DNA of 61,009 bases, taken from contig JADFJB010000001.1 in assembly GCA_022566355.1 (NCBI GenBank), positions 64,234 through 125,242 on the forward strand, given 5' to 3'. The translations under genes and the position numbers were made by a program. A model generated the notes under the pieces. It made no database searches and was not told the origin of the DNA. It saw only the letters and a list, made by a program, of their open reading frames with translations. Positions 18,328-27,284 of the stretch are shown here, piece after piece. The DNA comes from a candidate division KSB1 bacterium (GTDB lineage: Bacteria; Zhuqueibacterota; JdFR-76; DREG01). How positions within the stretch are numbered: the first letter of the stretch is position 1; each line of letters opens with the position of its first letter.

Positions 18328-19263
18328 ATGAAAACCATTTATTTCAATTCCGATGTAAGTGACGAAGTACGCCGTCAACGATTATACAAAGGGGAATTAT
18401 TCGTCTACACCGCATGTGACAGTACGAAGCAACTTTGTGCGTTTGCGCGTGAATTTTGTGAGGAAGTTTTTTATCCCTATGATCCCAGGGATGCACAACA
18501 TCACCTTTCAGTTGAGGAATATGTTGAGATTTTAAAAGAATTGAAACCAAAATTTATTCATCATCCAAAAACTAAAATATTGATTCAAAATATTCTTAAG
18601 GAATCTGGCTGTGATTTAAGCAAAACTTATTTCGATGTTCCCAGGCTAAGAACCTCTACTGCAAAAGGATACTTGACTTCCGGATTGGCTTATGTATTCA
18701 AACCGCATCGAGATATATGGTACTCTCCGCCAATGTGCCAGCTTAACTGGTGGCTGCCAATCTATGGAATCGAATCTGACAATTCAATGGCTTTCCATTT
18801 ACACTATTGGAGTAAGCCTGTTAAAAATGATTCATGTGATTTTAATTACCAGGAATGGAATAAAAAGGGACGGAAGGATGCGGCCAAGCAAGTTAAAAAG
18901 GATACTCGCAAACAATCTGGAGCGCTTGAGCCATTAGAATTAGATCCTCAAATACGGGTTATCACGGAACCTGGTGGACTCCTGATATTTTCTGGGGCAC
19001 ATTTGCATTCGAGCGTGCCAAATACTACAGATCGCACTAGATTGAGTATCGATTTCAGAACAGTTCATTACGAAGAGCTCTTAACTAAAGATGGCGCACC
19101 GAATCTTGATAGTGCTTGTTCAGGAACCACAATTCGAGATTATCTCCGGGGATCAGATCTGACACAATTGCCGCCAAATATTATTGAATTATATGAAGAA
19201 AAGAAACCAACAGTTGATGAGCTTTCGCCTCAGTATCTGGATAAGCAGGTTGGAGTGGCCTAA
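18328..19263 (+). CDS. 2-oxoglutarate/Fe(II) oxygenase-like protein (phytanoyl-CoA dioxygenase type)
   Basis: The 311-residue protein shows a facial-triad pattern for Fe(II)/2OG enzymes: HRD at His127-Asp129 inside FKPHRDIW, and a distal His in GAHLHSS (225 or 227). An Arg at 238 could bind 2-oxoglutarate. WWLPIYGI and the aligned strands fit the double-stranded beta-helix. It would hydroxylate or desaturate a small molecule, perhaps a sugar nucleotide given its place between the aminotransferase and a C-methyltransferase. The 140 bases upstream contain no gene; the start has a good GGAGAG site. The family is inferred from motifs, and the substrate is unknown. Confidence 0.65.
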   Translation: MKTIYFNSDVSDEVRRQRLYKGELFVYTACDSTKQLCAFAREFCEEVFYPYDPRDAQHHLSVEEYVEILKELKPKFIHHPKTKILIQNILKESGCDLSKTYFDVPRLRTSTAKGYLTSGLAYVFKPHRDIWYSPPMCQLNWWLPIYGIESDNSMAFHLHYWSKPVKNDSCDFNYQEWNKKGRKDAAKQVKKDTRKQSGALEPLELDPQIRVITEPGGLLIFSGAHLHSSVPNTTDRTRLSIDFRTVHYEELLTKDGAPNLDSACSGTTIRDYLRGSDLTQLPPNIIELYEEKKPTVDELSPQYLDKQVGVA

Positions 19264-19335
19264 ATTTGAATACTTTTAATAAAATTATAAATCATTATTT
19301 TTTACCAAATAGCTAAATAACAACAAGGAGGATTT

Positions 19336-20688
19336 ATGGGTTATTCAAACTCAAACGGAAATAGTGTCACATTAGGTCCGGAATTACTGCAAAACCAGGA
19401 TGTGATAACTGATATAGATAGTTCACCTAAAAAATCATTATCCTCCGATAAAAATTCCAAGCACGGTTGTCGTTTTTGTGGTGCTCATCTGCAACATGTG
19501 TTCGTGGATTTGGGCATGTCGCCTTTGTGTCAAAGCCAGGTATCACCAGATCAGTTAAACATAATGGAATCATTCTATCCGCTTAAGGCTTATGTGTGTG
19601 ACCAATGTTTCCTGGTTCAGGTAATTGAACATGTAAGTGGTAAAGAAATTTTTAGTCACTATGCTTACTTCTCCTCTTATTCTGAATCCTGGCTGCGTCA
19701 TGTTAAAAAGTATACTGAGTTGATGATTGGGCGTTTTGGATTTAACTCAGAAAGTCAAGTCATCGAAGTTGCAAGCAACGATGGTTATATGCTGCAATAT
19801 TTTGTTGAAAAGGGAATACCCGCACTTGGCATAGAGCCTGCGGCAAATGTGGCTGAAACGGCCATAAAAAAAGGTGTGCCAACTGTTGTCAAGTTTTTTG
19901 GTGAACAGACTGCCCGGGAATTAGTGAAAGAGGGAATTGAAGCTGATTTACTGGCGGGTAAAAATGTGATGGCTCATGTCCCGGATCTGAACGATTTCAT
20001 AAAAGGCCTTAAAATTCTCCTCAAATCCGATGGTGTAATTACAATCGAATTTCCCCATTTAATGCGCCTGATAGAAGACAATCAATTCGATACCATCTAC
20101 CAGGAGCATTATTGTTATTTTTCTTTTATTGCCGCACAACAGGTATTTGCAGCACACGGTCTCACAATTTTTAATGTGGAAGAGTTTCCGACTCACGGCG
20201 GTTCCTTACGAATTTATGCACGGCACACCGAGGATGAGAGTAAACCGGTTCAAGAATCTGTTACTAAAATGAAAAACAGAGAAGTTACAGCGGGATATAC
20301 TAAAATAGAAACCTATCACAATTTTGCTGAAAAAGTAACAGAAACAAAACGAAAATTACTAGAGTTTCTTATCCAGGCGAAAAAAGAAGGTAAACAAATT
20401 GTCGGTTATGGCGCTCCTGGTAAAGGCGTTACTTTGTTAAACTATTGCGGAATTCGTGAAGACTTTATCGATTATACAGTCGACCGAAATCCAATGAAGC
20501 AGAATAATTATTTACCTGGCGTTCGAATACCCGTTTTTTCCCCTGAAAAGATAGCCGAGACCAAGCCGGATTATATTTTAATTTTGCCCTGGAACCTGAA
20601 AGAAGAGATTATGGAACAATTAGATTATGTCCGTCAATGGGGCGCAAAGTTTGTAGTTCCAATACCAGAATTAACAGTATTCAAATAA
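19336..20688 (+). CDS. NDP-hexose C-methyltransferase (TylCIII-like, subfamily 1)
   Basis: After a 45-residue polar leader comes the zinc site CRFCG (about 46) with CDQC (about 92). The SAM motif is [15 protein letters not shown] (about 151), and the EHYCYFS active-site region and THGGSLR follow. The C-terminal domain has VGYGAPGKGVTLLNY and VDRNPMKQNNYLPG. This matches the TylCIII/CloU type that methylates C3 or C5 of a 4-keto-deoxy sugar nucleotide. It pairs in type with the gene at 28341. A textbook AAGGAGG site lies just before the ATG. Confidence 0.88.
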   Translation: MGYSNSNGNSVTLGPELLQNQDVITDIDSSPKKSLSSDKNSKHGCRFCGAHLQHVFVDLGMSPLCQSQVSPDQLNIMESFYPLKAYVCDQCFLVQVIEHVSGKEIFSHYAYFSSYSESWLRHVKKYTELMIGRFGFNSESQVIEVASNDGYMLQYFVEKGIPALGIEPAANVAETAIKKGVPTVVKFFGEQTARELVKEGIEADLLAGKNVMAHVPDLNDFIKGLKILLKSDGVITIEFPHLMRLIEDNQFDTIYQEHYCYFSFIAAQQVFAAHGLTIFNVEEFPTHGGSLRIYARHTEDESKPVQESVTKMKNREVTAGYTKIETYHNFAEKVTETKRKLLEFLIQAKKEGKQIVGYGAPGKGVTLLNYCGIREDFIDYTVDRNPMKQNNYLPGVRIPVFSPEKIAETKPDYILILPWNLKEEIMEQLDYVRQWGAKFVVPIPELTVFK

Positions 20689-20739
20689 ATAAACTTTATC
20701 TAAGTGTAATTTGATCCAAGGACCATTAAGGAAAATCTT

Positions 20740-21576
20740 ATGAAAGTAGTACTGTTTTGTGGCGGTTTTGGGATGAGGATGAGAGAATATTCAGAATCTA
20801 TTCCTAAACCGATGGTTAGGATAGGATATCGTCCAATTTTGTGGCATATCATGAAGTACTATGCACATTTTGGCCATAAGGATTTTATTTTATGCCTGGG
20901 TTGGAAAGCTGACGTCATAAAAAATTATTTTCTAAATTATAACGAATGTCTACGAAATGACTTTTTAATTCCATCTAGCTGTTCACAAATGGATTTACTC
21001 AGCAATGACATTCATGAATGGAATGTTACTTTTGCAGATACGGGCACAACTGCCAATATTGGACAACGTTTAAAAGCTGTGCAACATTATTTAGAGGATG
21101 ATGAAATATTCTTGGCAAATTACGCCGATGGTTTAACCGATCTTTATTTACCTGATTTAATTGATTTTTTTCATAAACAGCAAGCAATAGCATCGTTTTT
21201 GTCAGTAAAACCAAAAAATAGTAGTTTTCATTCAGTCAAAATTGATGACAGTGGATTTGTCCAACAGGTTCAGCCTATTGAAGATTCTAACGTCTGGATG
21301 AATGGCGGATTTTTTGTCTTCAAGAAAGATATCTTTAATTATATCGAGGATGGCGAGGAATTAGTAAACCAACCTTTCCAGAGATTAATCGCTGATAAAC
21401 AGTTAAGTACATTGAAATATGATGGTTTTTGGGGGTGCATGGACACATACAAAGAAAAACAAATGTTCGACGATAAGTATGCCCAGGGTAATCCGCCCTG
21501 GCAAGTTTGGAAAACAAATTCAAAGTCTAAGTATCAGTCTATTGATCATGATTATAAAAAAGTGGCTAATTTTTAA
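20740..21576 (+). CDS. Sugar nucleotidyltransferase, divergent glucose-1-phosphate cytidylyltransferase
   Basis: The 278 residues follow RfbF: a nucleotide-binding GGFGMRMREY..PKPMV (T to M against the usual GTRL), ILWHIMKYY, and LANYADGLTD with the metal Asp (about 130). The C-terminus has GFWGCMDTYKEK and PPWQVW. A second, more canonical RfbF is at 26502. This one lies 9 bases before a PIG-L deacetylase gene, so the two may act on the same sugar. It should activate a hexose-1-phosphate with CTP; whether the sugar is glucose is uncertain. Confidence 0.8.
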   Translation: MKVVLFCGGFGMRMREYSESIPKPMVRIGYRPILWHIMKYYAHFGHKDFILCLGWKADVIKNYFLNYNECLRNDFLIPSSCSQMDLLSNDIHEWNVTFADTGTTANIGQRLKAVQHYLEDDEIFLANYADGLTDLYLPDLIDFFHKQQAIASFLSVKPKNSSFHSVKIDDSGFVQQVQPIEDSNVWMNGGFFVFKKDIFNYIEDGEELVNQPFQRLIADKQLSTLKYDGFWGCMDTYKEKQMFDDKYAQGNPPWQVWKTNSKSKYQSIDHDYKKVANF

Positions 21577-21585
21577 AGAAATAAA

Positions 21586-22227
21586 ATGATTGCTCTTAAC
21601 ACCGAGAATATTCGATCGATTTTATGTATTGGCGCCCATGCGGATGATATTGAGATTGGCTGCGGTGGTACTCTTTTGAAAATATTTGCAGAAAACAGTT
21701 CAATAGACGTCCATTGGCTTGTTCTAAGCGGTCTGGAACAGCGTATAGATGAAGCGTTCAAAAGCAGTGAAGAATTTCTCCAGAATATTTCTAATAAAAC
21801 TGTATCGATTAAAAATTTTCGTGATTCTTTCTTCCCTTATTGTGGCTTGGAAATCAAAGAGTTTTTTAATCAATTCAAACGAGAATGTAACCCGGATTTG
21901 ATTTTCACTCACCAAAGGGAAGATATGCATCAAGATCACCGCCTTGTATCTGAGTTGACATGGAATACATTTCGGAACCATTTGATATTTGAGTATGAGA
22001 TTCCAAAATATGAAGGTGATCTTGGCCATCCAAATGTATTTGTTCGATTAGATGAATCAATTTGTAAACGAAAGATCGATGTTATTTATAATACTTTTCA
22101 AACTCAGAGATCTAAAAATTGGTTTACCGAAGATACTTTTTGGTCTCTACTGAGGATTCGGGGAGTTGAATCTAATTCTATAGATAAATACGCTGAAGCA
22201 TTTTATTGTCGGAAATTGGTTATTTAA
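21586..22227 (+). CDS. PIG-L family deacetylase
   Basis: The 213-residue protein has the zinc motif AHADD (His18, Asp20, Asp21) close to the N-terminus and a downstream HQREDMHQDH that supplies the other metal His, as in LmbE/MshB/PIG-L enzymes. These remove acetyl groups from N-acetyl sugars or sugar-linked compounds. It follows the cytidylyltransferase-like gene after 9 bases. Length is normal for the family. The substrate is not known. Confidence 0.88.
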   Translation: MIALNTENIRSILCIGAHADDIEIGCGGTLLKIFAENSSIDVHWLVLSGLEQRIDEAFKSSEEFLQNISNKTVSIKNFRDSFFPYCGLEIKEFFNQFKRECNPDLIFTHQREDMHQDHRLVSELTWNTFRNHLIFEYEIPKYEGDLGHPNVFVRLDESICKRKIDVIYNTFQTQRSKNWFTEDTFWSLLRIRGVESNSIDKYAEAFYCRKLVI

Positions 22228-22257
22228 TGATTTTCTTTTTCATATAGTGTTATTCAA

Positions 22258-23319
22258 ATGAGAATTCCTAAGAAATTATTTTACATGTCATTATCTATCT
22301 TAATCTTTAGCTTCTGCTCAGCTAAATTGGTAAATACGTTCACCCCAAATACCCTTAGAGATTTGGCTAATGAAGTAGAAATTGAAATCGGAACGGCTTT
22401 TGATGGTTATCAAATTTATAATACAAAATGGAAGGAAGTCGTTGTACGAGAATTTAATTTAGGAGTTATTCATTGGGGAGTTTATTGGTCCTCCATAGAG
22501 CCCAGCCAAGGAAATTTTGATTTTGCAATTCCAGATTTACAAGTTCGATTTTGTCGAGAAAATGGACTGGAAATCAGAGGCCACCCATTAGTCTTTCCTT
22601 CTTCAGCTCCCGAATGGCTTACACATGGAGAATTTACAAGTGAGGAATTAAATAACATTCTAAGAATTCATATTAGCCAGGTTATAAATCATTTTAAGGG
22701 TTACATAAAACAATGGGTAGTCGTTAATGAACCTTATCTATACCCGTATAGAGTAGATGATATTTATTATGAGCATTTCGGTTATGATTATATTGAATAT
22801 GCATTTCAAATTGCAAGAGATACCGACCCTTCTATTGAATTGATTTATAATGATGTAAATAATCATTACTCAGACAGCGAAACAACGATGTTAACTAAAG
22901 AAATAATCCAAAAATTGAAATCTAAGAATTTGATTGATGGAGTTGGATTACAGATGCACTTAGATGGGGATAATCTTCCTGATAAACTAGACGTCATTAC
23001 TACTATGAAAAGTTATGGAATTCCGGTTTATATAACCGAGTTTGATGTGGATTTGAGAAATATTCCTGGTAGCGTAGAAGATAGATTTTTACTGCAGGCT
23101 GAAATTTATAAAAGCATGCTCGAGGCATGTCTCGAGTCCGGAGTTTGTGAGAGTTTTACTGTTTGGGGGATCGGTGATAAATATTCATGGCTTGAACAAT
23201 CTTCGATCAATGAGATGAGTTCTTGCAAAGCTGACCCAACACCCTTCGATGACGATTTACAGCCTAAACCAGCTTATTATTCTCTCTATGAGGCGCTGGA
23301 AAAATATGCTAAAAACTGA
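22258..23319 (+). CDS. Glycoside hydrolase family 10 (endo-beta-1,4-xylanase-like)
   Basis: A signal peptide (about 1-21) is followed by a GH10 barrel. It has RGHPLVFPS (normally GHTLVWHSQ), the acid/base Glu in VVVNEPY (about 158), IYNDVN, a GLQMHLD strand and the nucleophile Glu in YITEFDVD (about 260). The two catalytic Glu residues are present and the length (353) is close to a bare catalytic domain, with no carbohydrate-binding module. In a synthesis locus it more likely trims or releases the locus's own polymer in the periplasm than digests plant xylan; that is inference. Confidence 0.85.
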   Translation: MRIPKKLFYMSLSILIFSFCSAKLVNTFTPNTLRDLANEVEIEIGTAFDGYQIYNTKWKEVVVREFNLGVIHWGVYWSSIEPSQGNFDFAIPDLQVRFCRENGLEIRGHPLVFPSSAPEWLTHGEFTSEELNNILRIHISQVINHFKGYIKQWVVVNEPYLYPYRVDDIYYEHFGYDYIEYAFQIARDTDPSIELIYNDVNNHYSDSETTMLTKEIIQKLKSKNLIDGVGLQMHLDGDNLPDKLDVITTMKSYGIPVYITEFDVDLRNIPGSVEDRFLLQAEIYKSMLEACLESGVCESFTVWGIGDKYSWLEQSSINEMSSCKADPTPFDDDLQPKPAYYSLYEALEKYAKN

Positions 23320-23438
23320 AAGTTAGTTTTGTAGTGCAAGCATAATTAAGAGAATATTCAACCTTATTTCTTTTAGCTATCCTGTTACTTGTATTCACAA
23401 TTATTTTCATATTTAAAAAATTCATTAGACCGATCTAA

Positions 23439-24260
23439 ATGATTAGAAAGAGTTTTATGATAATAGATAAAACAGAAAGCGTCATCCAATGGCCAGAAAA
23501 ATACAACCTTTGTGGGGTTAAGGTTAGCGCTACAGATTATGACGAAACGGTTTCTTTAATTTTAAAAGCTGCTAAATTGCGCCAGTCATCCGTGGTATCA
23601 TGCCATGCTGTACACGCAATAATTTCTGCTAGCCTGGATAATCAATTGTTGGATCAAGTCAACTCTTTTGAGCTTATTGTTCCGGATGGGCAGCCAGTGC
23701 GATGGGCATTAAATCGTCTATACCAGACTAATCTCAGTGATCGAGTATATGGTCCAGAACTTACAGTTCGGCTTTCCAGAAAAGCTGCCGAAGAGGGAGT
23801 GCCCATCTATCTCTATGGAAGTTCTTCTGACGTTATTAAATTACTATGTTCCACTTTGATTTCAAAATTTCCAGGATTGCAAATTGCTGGTGCGGAATCA
23901 CCTCCGTTTCGGCCATTAACGCAAGACGAATCGGAAAGTATGGTAAAACGAATTAATGATAGCGAGGCAGGTATTGTGTTTGTGGGCCTGGGTTGTCCAA
24001 AGCAGGATCAATTTGCATCTGAGTATAAACACCGTCTAAAGGCTGTCCAGGTATGTGTAGGTGCAGCATTCGATTTTATCGCAGGGACTAAGGAAATGGC
24101 TCCGAGTTGGATGCAGCAACGAGGGTTAGAATGGTTGTTTCGCCTGAGTGAAGAGCCACGCCGTTTACTGCGTAGGTATCTAGTAACCAATTTTCGATTT
24201 ATCCAAAAGCTTCTGATCCAATGGGGACGGCAGAAAATTTTGATAATATGGATGAATTAA
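23439..24260 (+). CDS. WecG/TagA/CpsF glycosyltransferase (GT26)
   Basis: A 273-residue protein with the GT26 signatures CHAVHAIISA, the catalytic-Asp region VPDGQPVRW (about 82), YLYGSSSDV, VGLGCPKQD (about 183) and VGAAFDFIAGT. The C-terminal LSEEPRRLLRRYL segment is where such proteins touch the membrane. It adds an N-acetyl-mannosamine-type or glucuronic-type sugar to a lipid-linked acceptor. An in-frame ATG at 23457 sits closer to an AAAGAG site and may be the true start. The 119 bases before the gene are AT-rich and empty. Confidence 0.9.
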   Translation: MIRKSFMIIDKTESVIQWPEKYNLCGVKVSATDYDETVSLILKAAKLRQSSVVSCHAVHAIISASLDNQLLDQVNSFELIVPDGQPVRWALNRLYQTNLSDRVYGPELTVRLSRKAAEEGVPIYLYGSSSDVIKLLCSTLISKFPGLQIAGAESPPFRPLTQDESESMVKRINDSEAGIVFVGLGCPKQDQFASEYKHRLKAVQVCVGAAFDFIAGTKEMAPSWMQQRGLEWLFRLSEEPRRLLRRYLVTNFRFIQKLLIQWGRQKILIIWMN

Positions 24261-24353
24261 TCAACCATATCTCAATTTTTACTGCTTAGTAGAATTATTT
24301 ATATCAATGAAATGTAGTTTCTAAATTAGAACCAAAAATGAAGGAAAGATGGC

Positions 24354-25352
24354 ATGTTAGATAAATTAATAGTGATAGCTGGCGCTGGAGGTTTTATTGG
24401 TGGGCATCTCGTTTCTTCTTTACTTGATAGAGGTCATTCGAATATTTGTGCGGTCGATATAAAGCCTTTCAATCAATGGTACCAAGTATTTGACAATGTT
24501 GAAAATGTAATCGCAGATCTTCGAGAAAAAGAAAATTGCTTTCGGGTATGCCAAGGAGCTAGTGAAGTTTATAACTTAGCCGCTGATATGGGAGGAATGG
24601 GTTTTATTGAAAATAATAAAGCTTTATGTATGCTTACCGTATTAATCAATACCCACCTCTTGTTAGCCGCAAAGGAAGCCGGCGTCCAACGATATTTTTA
24701 TTCGAGTTCAGCTTGTGTTTATAATGCCGAAAAACAAAAAGACACAAATGTAATTCCACTATGTGAAAGTGACGCCTATCCAGCAATGCCGGAAGATGGT
24801 TACGGATGGGAGAAATTATTTTCCGAACGTATGTGCCGACATTTTCGAGAAGATTTTGGCCTGGTGACAAGAGTTGCAAGATTCCACAATGTTTACGGAC
24901 CCTATGGGACCTGGGATGGCGGCCGTGAAAAAGCACCGGCTGCAATATGTCGGAAGGTCATACAGGCTAAACTTACCGGAAATCACGAAATCGAGATATG
25001 GGGCGATGGCAATCAAAAGCGAAGTTTTATGTACATCGATGATTGTATACATGGAATTGATTTGATCATACGAAGTTTAATCGTTGAACCCATTAATCTA
25101 GGTTCCAATGAAATGGTAACTATAAACGGATTAGTGGATATCGTTGAAGAGATCGCCGGTATTCGGTTAAACAGAAAATATAAACTGGATGCTCCTAAAG
25201 GAGTGAATGGAAGAAACAGTGATAATACAAAAATTCAGAAGTATTTGGGATGGGAACCCAGTACAAAGCTCTTTGAAGGTATGAAATTGACTTATGAGTG
25301 GATTAGCAATGAACGTTTAGTCAAATATGGAACCGCCGCAACAGTTGGTTAA
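24354..25352 (+). CDS. GDP-mannose 3,5-epimerase-like SDR
   Basis: The 332-residue SDR shows the GME fingerprints well known from plant enzymes: GAGGFIGGHL at the start, DMGGMGFIE (about 80), SACVYNAEKQ and GYGWEKLFSERM (the YxxxK site). RFHNVYGPYGTWDGGREKAPAA, diagnostic for the family, follows. The reaction converts GDP-D-mannose to GDP-L-galactose or GDP-L-gulose. No GDP-mannose synthesis gene is in the window, so that must come from elsewhere. The last 230 bases and 50 bases after the stop were copied to 34177-34459. Confidence 0.87.
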   Translation: MLDKLIVIAGAGGFIGGHLVSSLLDRGHSNICAVDIKPFNQWYQVFDNVENVIADLREKENCFRVCQGASEVYNLAADMGGMGFIENNKALCMLTVLINTHLLLAAKEAGVQRYFYSSSACVYNAEKQKDTNVIPLCESDAYPAMPEDGYGWEKLFSERMCRHFREDFGLVTRVARFHNVYGPYGTWDGGREKAPAAICRKVIQAKLTGNHEIEIWGDGNQKRSFMYIDDCIHGIDLIIRSLIVEPINLGSNEMVTINGLVDIVEEIAGIRLNRKYKLDAPKGVNGRNSDNTKIQKYLGWEPSTKLFEGMKLTYEWISNERLVKYGTAATVG

Positions 25353-25437
25353 AGTGAATAAAGCTGCCAATAGAAAAAATGTTAATCTTACGGCTGATAA
25401 TTAACGGTTGATTTTATACCGTGGAGAAATCGATTCA

Positions 25438-26505
25438 GTGAATAGTAAAACTCCAAAGGTTAGCCTTGGTTTGCCAGTTAATAATGGTGAGAAGTATCTT
25501 TCCCAAACTCTTGATTCTTTACTGGGCCAGACATTTGATGATTTTGAGTTGATTATTTCAGATAACGGTTCGACAGACTTAACGCCGCAAATTTGTCAAT
25601 ACTACAGTAAGAGAGATAAAAGAATTCATTACTACCGATATGAACAAAACCTGGGAGCTGCATGGAATTTTAACAATGCGTTTAAGCTATCCCACGGTAT
25701 GTATTTCAAATGGGTGGCCCATGACGATATAATCAGTCCAACCTTCCTTAAAAAATGTGTGGACATATTGGATAGCCATCCCGAAGTTGTCTGGTGTTTT
25801 TCTATAAGTAGGCATATTGATCCAGAGGGAAAGTCTATTGACAGTGAGCTTGCTGGAGTTGTAAGCTACGCAAATCGAGATTCAAATAATCCTCTATTGA
25901 AATCACAAATGAAACCAACTCGAGAATCGTCAAAAGTTTTCGAAAGATTCGGGGCTATATTATTAGGAAGTGATGGGAATTTAGATGTCTTTGGTCTTAT
26001 ACGAGCAGATGCAATGAGGAAGACTATGCTGCAATTACCTTATTATGGCGCCGATAAAGTCTTCGTCGCCGAGCTTAGTTTATTAGGCAGGTATAAAGAA
26101 ATTCCGGAAATTCTCTTTTCAACTCGAGTTCATCATGCCGGTTCCGGAGCGAAGACTAATTCTAAACAGCTACAAGACTGGATTGATCCAACGAGTCGGC
26201 GAGTATTTCATCTTACGAGATTCAATCTTCTGAAAGGTTATTTAAAAGCGATAATGCGTGCAAAACTTAGTATTCCGGACCGGATGAATTGTTTTCTCGT
26301 TATTATTCGATATTTGTTTCAAGTAAGGAAGTGGAAGAACGTGGTTAGCCGTACATTCAGAAGAATTGGAACTGGCGGAGGCTACATCCAGGCAGTTGAG
26401 ATACTAAACAAAAATTCTGATAAATATGATTATAGCAAAAGTACCATTGAGAGTCGTTTTGACTCGCTTAAGATAATTCATTCGACATTAGGAGAAAAGC
26501 TATGA
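25438..26505 (+). CDS. Glycosyltransferase family 2
   Basis: A GT-A enzyme close in design to the one at 29922. It has VSLGLPVNNGEKY, FELIISDNGSTD, the metal motif WVAHDDI, PTRESS, GNLDVFGLIRADA, YGADKVFVAELSLLGRYKE and a GTGGGY C-terminal signature. About half the residues agree with the GC-rich homologue at 29922 by eye. The chosen GTG at 25438 has a GGAGA site 10 bases upstream and gives an N-terminus aligned with the paralogues; TTG at 25408 is possible. It overlaps the next gene by 4 bases (ATGA), so the two are translationally coupled. Confidence 0.88.
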   Translation: MNSKTPKVSLGLPVNNGEKYLSQTLDSLLGQTFDDFELIISDNGSTDLTPQICQYYSKRDKRIHYYRYEQNLGAAWNFNNAFKLSHGMYFKWVAHDDIISPTFLKKCVDILDSHPEVVWCFSISRHIDPEGKSIDSELAGVVSYANRDSNNPLLKSQMKPTRESSKVFERFGAILLGSDGNLDVFGLIRADAMRKTMLQLPYYGADKVFVAELSLLGRYKEIPEILFSTRVHHAGSGAKTNSKQLQDWIDPTSRRVFHLTRFNLLKGYLKAIMRAKLSIPDRMNCFLVIIRYLFQVRKWKNVVSRTFRRIGTGGGYIQAVEILNKNSDKYDYSKSTIESRFDSLKIIHSTLGEKL

Positions 26506-27284
26506 AAGTAGGAATTCTTGCTGGGGGAGTCGGTACAAGGCTTGCGGAGGAAACCGAAACAAAGCCTAAACCCATGGTAGAGATTGGAGGAAAACCAATT
26601 TTATGGCACATCATGAAGCATTATTCTACCTATGGTTTCTTTGACTTTGTGGTTGCTTTAGGATACAAAGGTGAAATCATCAAAAAATATATGATCGATT
26701 ATAGCACACTTAATGGTAACCTCAAGGTTAATTTACAGAATGGAGATGTTCAATTAGTTGGAAAGAATGTTGATAACTGGAAGATTGACCTGGTAGACAC
26801 CGGATATTATACAGCCACAGGCGGCAGAATTAAGCGTATGGCCTCCTATTTTGGCAATGAAACGTTTCTATTAACCTGGGGTGATGGCGTTTCGAATGTA
26901 GACCTGGGTGAGTTAATTAGATTCCACAAATCCCATGGCCGTCTTGCTACGGTTACAGCGGTTAGACCCCCGGCACGCTTCGGTAAACTTTATATAAAGG
27001 AAAATGTTGTAGAGAAATTTTCTGAAAAACCTCAATTAGATGAAGGCTGGATCAACGGCGCCTATTATGTTTTAGAACCGGGTGTTTTTGAATTCATTGA
27101 TGGAGATGAAACCCAGTGGGAAAAGGAGCCAATGGAAAGACTTGCTATGGAGGGACAATTAATGGCTTACAAACACGGATCATTTTGGCAGTGTATGGAT
27201 ACTTTACGGGATAAGAAGTTGTTAGAGAAAATTTGGCAAACTGGTAACGCTCCCTGGAAAATATGGAATGGAATTAAAAGATGA
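26502..27284 (+). CDS. rfbF: Glucose-1-phosphate cytidylyltransferase
   Basis: The 260 residues are canonical RfbF: AGGVGTRLAEETETKPKPM, ILWHIMKHY, DTGYYTATGGRI, WGDGVSN with the metal Asp (about 127), AVRPPARFGKL, WINGAYYVLEP and FWQCMDTLRDKK. It makes CDP-glucose from CTP and glucose-1-phosphate, the substrate of the RfbG encoded at 15709. An AGGAGA site lies inside the end of the upstream glycosyltransferase gene. Overlaps of 4 bases on both sides tie it into one transcript with the GT2 and the SDR. Confidence 0.94.
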   Translation: MKVGILAGGVGTRLAEETETKPKPMVEIGGKPILWHIMKHYSTYGFFDFVVALGYKGEIIKKYMIDYSTLNGNLKVNLQNGDVQLVGKNVDNWKIDLVDTGYYTATGGRIKRMASYFGNETFLLTWGDGVSNVDLGELIRFHKSHGRLATVTAVRPPARFGKLYIKENVVEKFSEKPQLDEGWINGAYYVLEPGVFEFIDGDETQWEKEPMERLAMEGQLMAYKHGSFWQCMDTLRDKKLLEKIWQTGNAPWKIWNGIKR

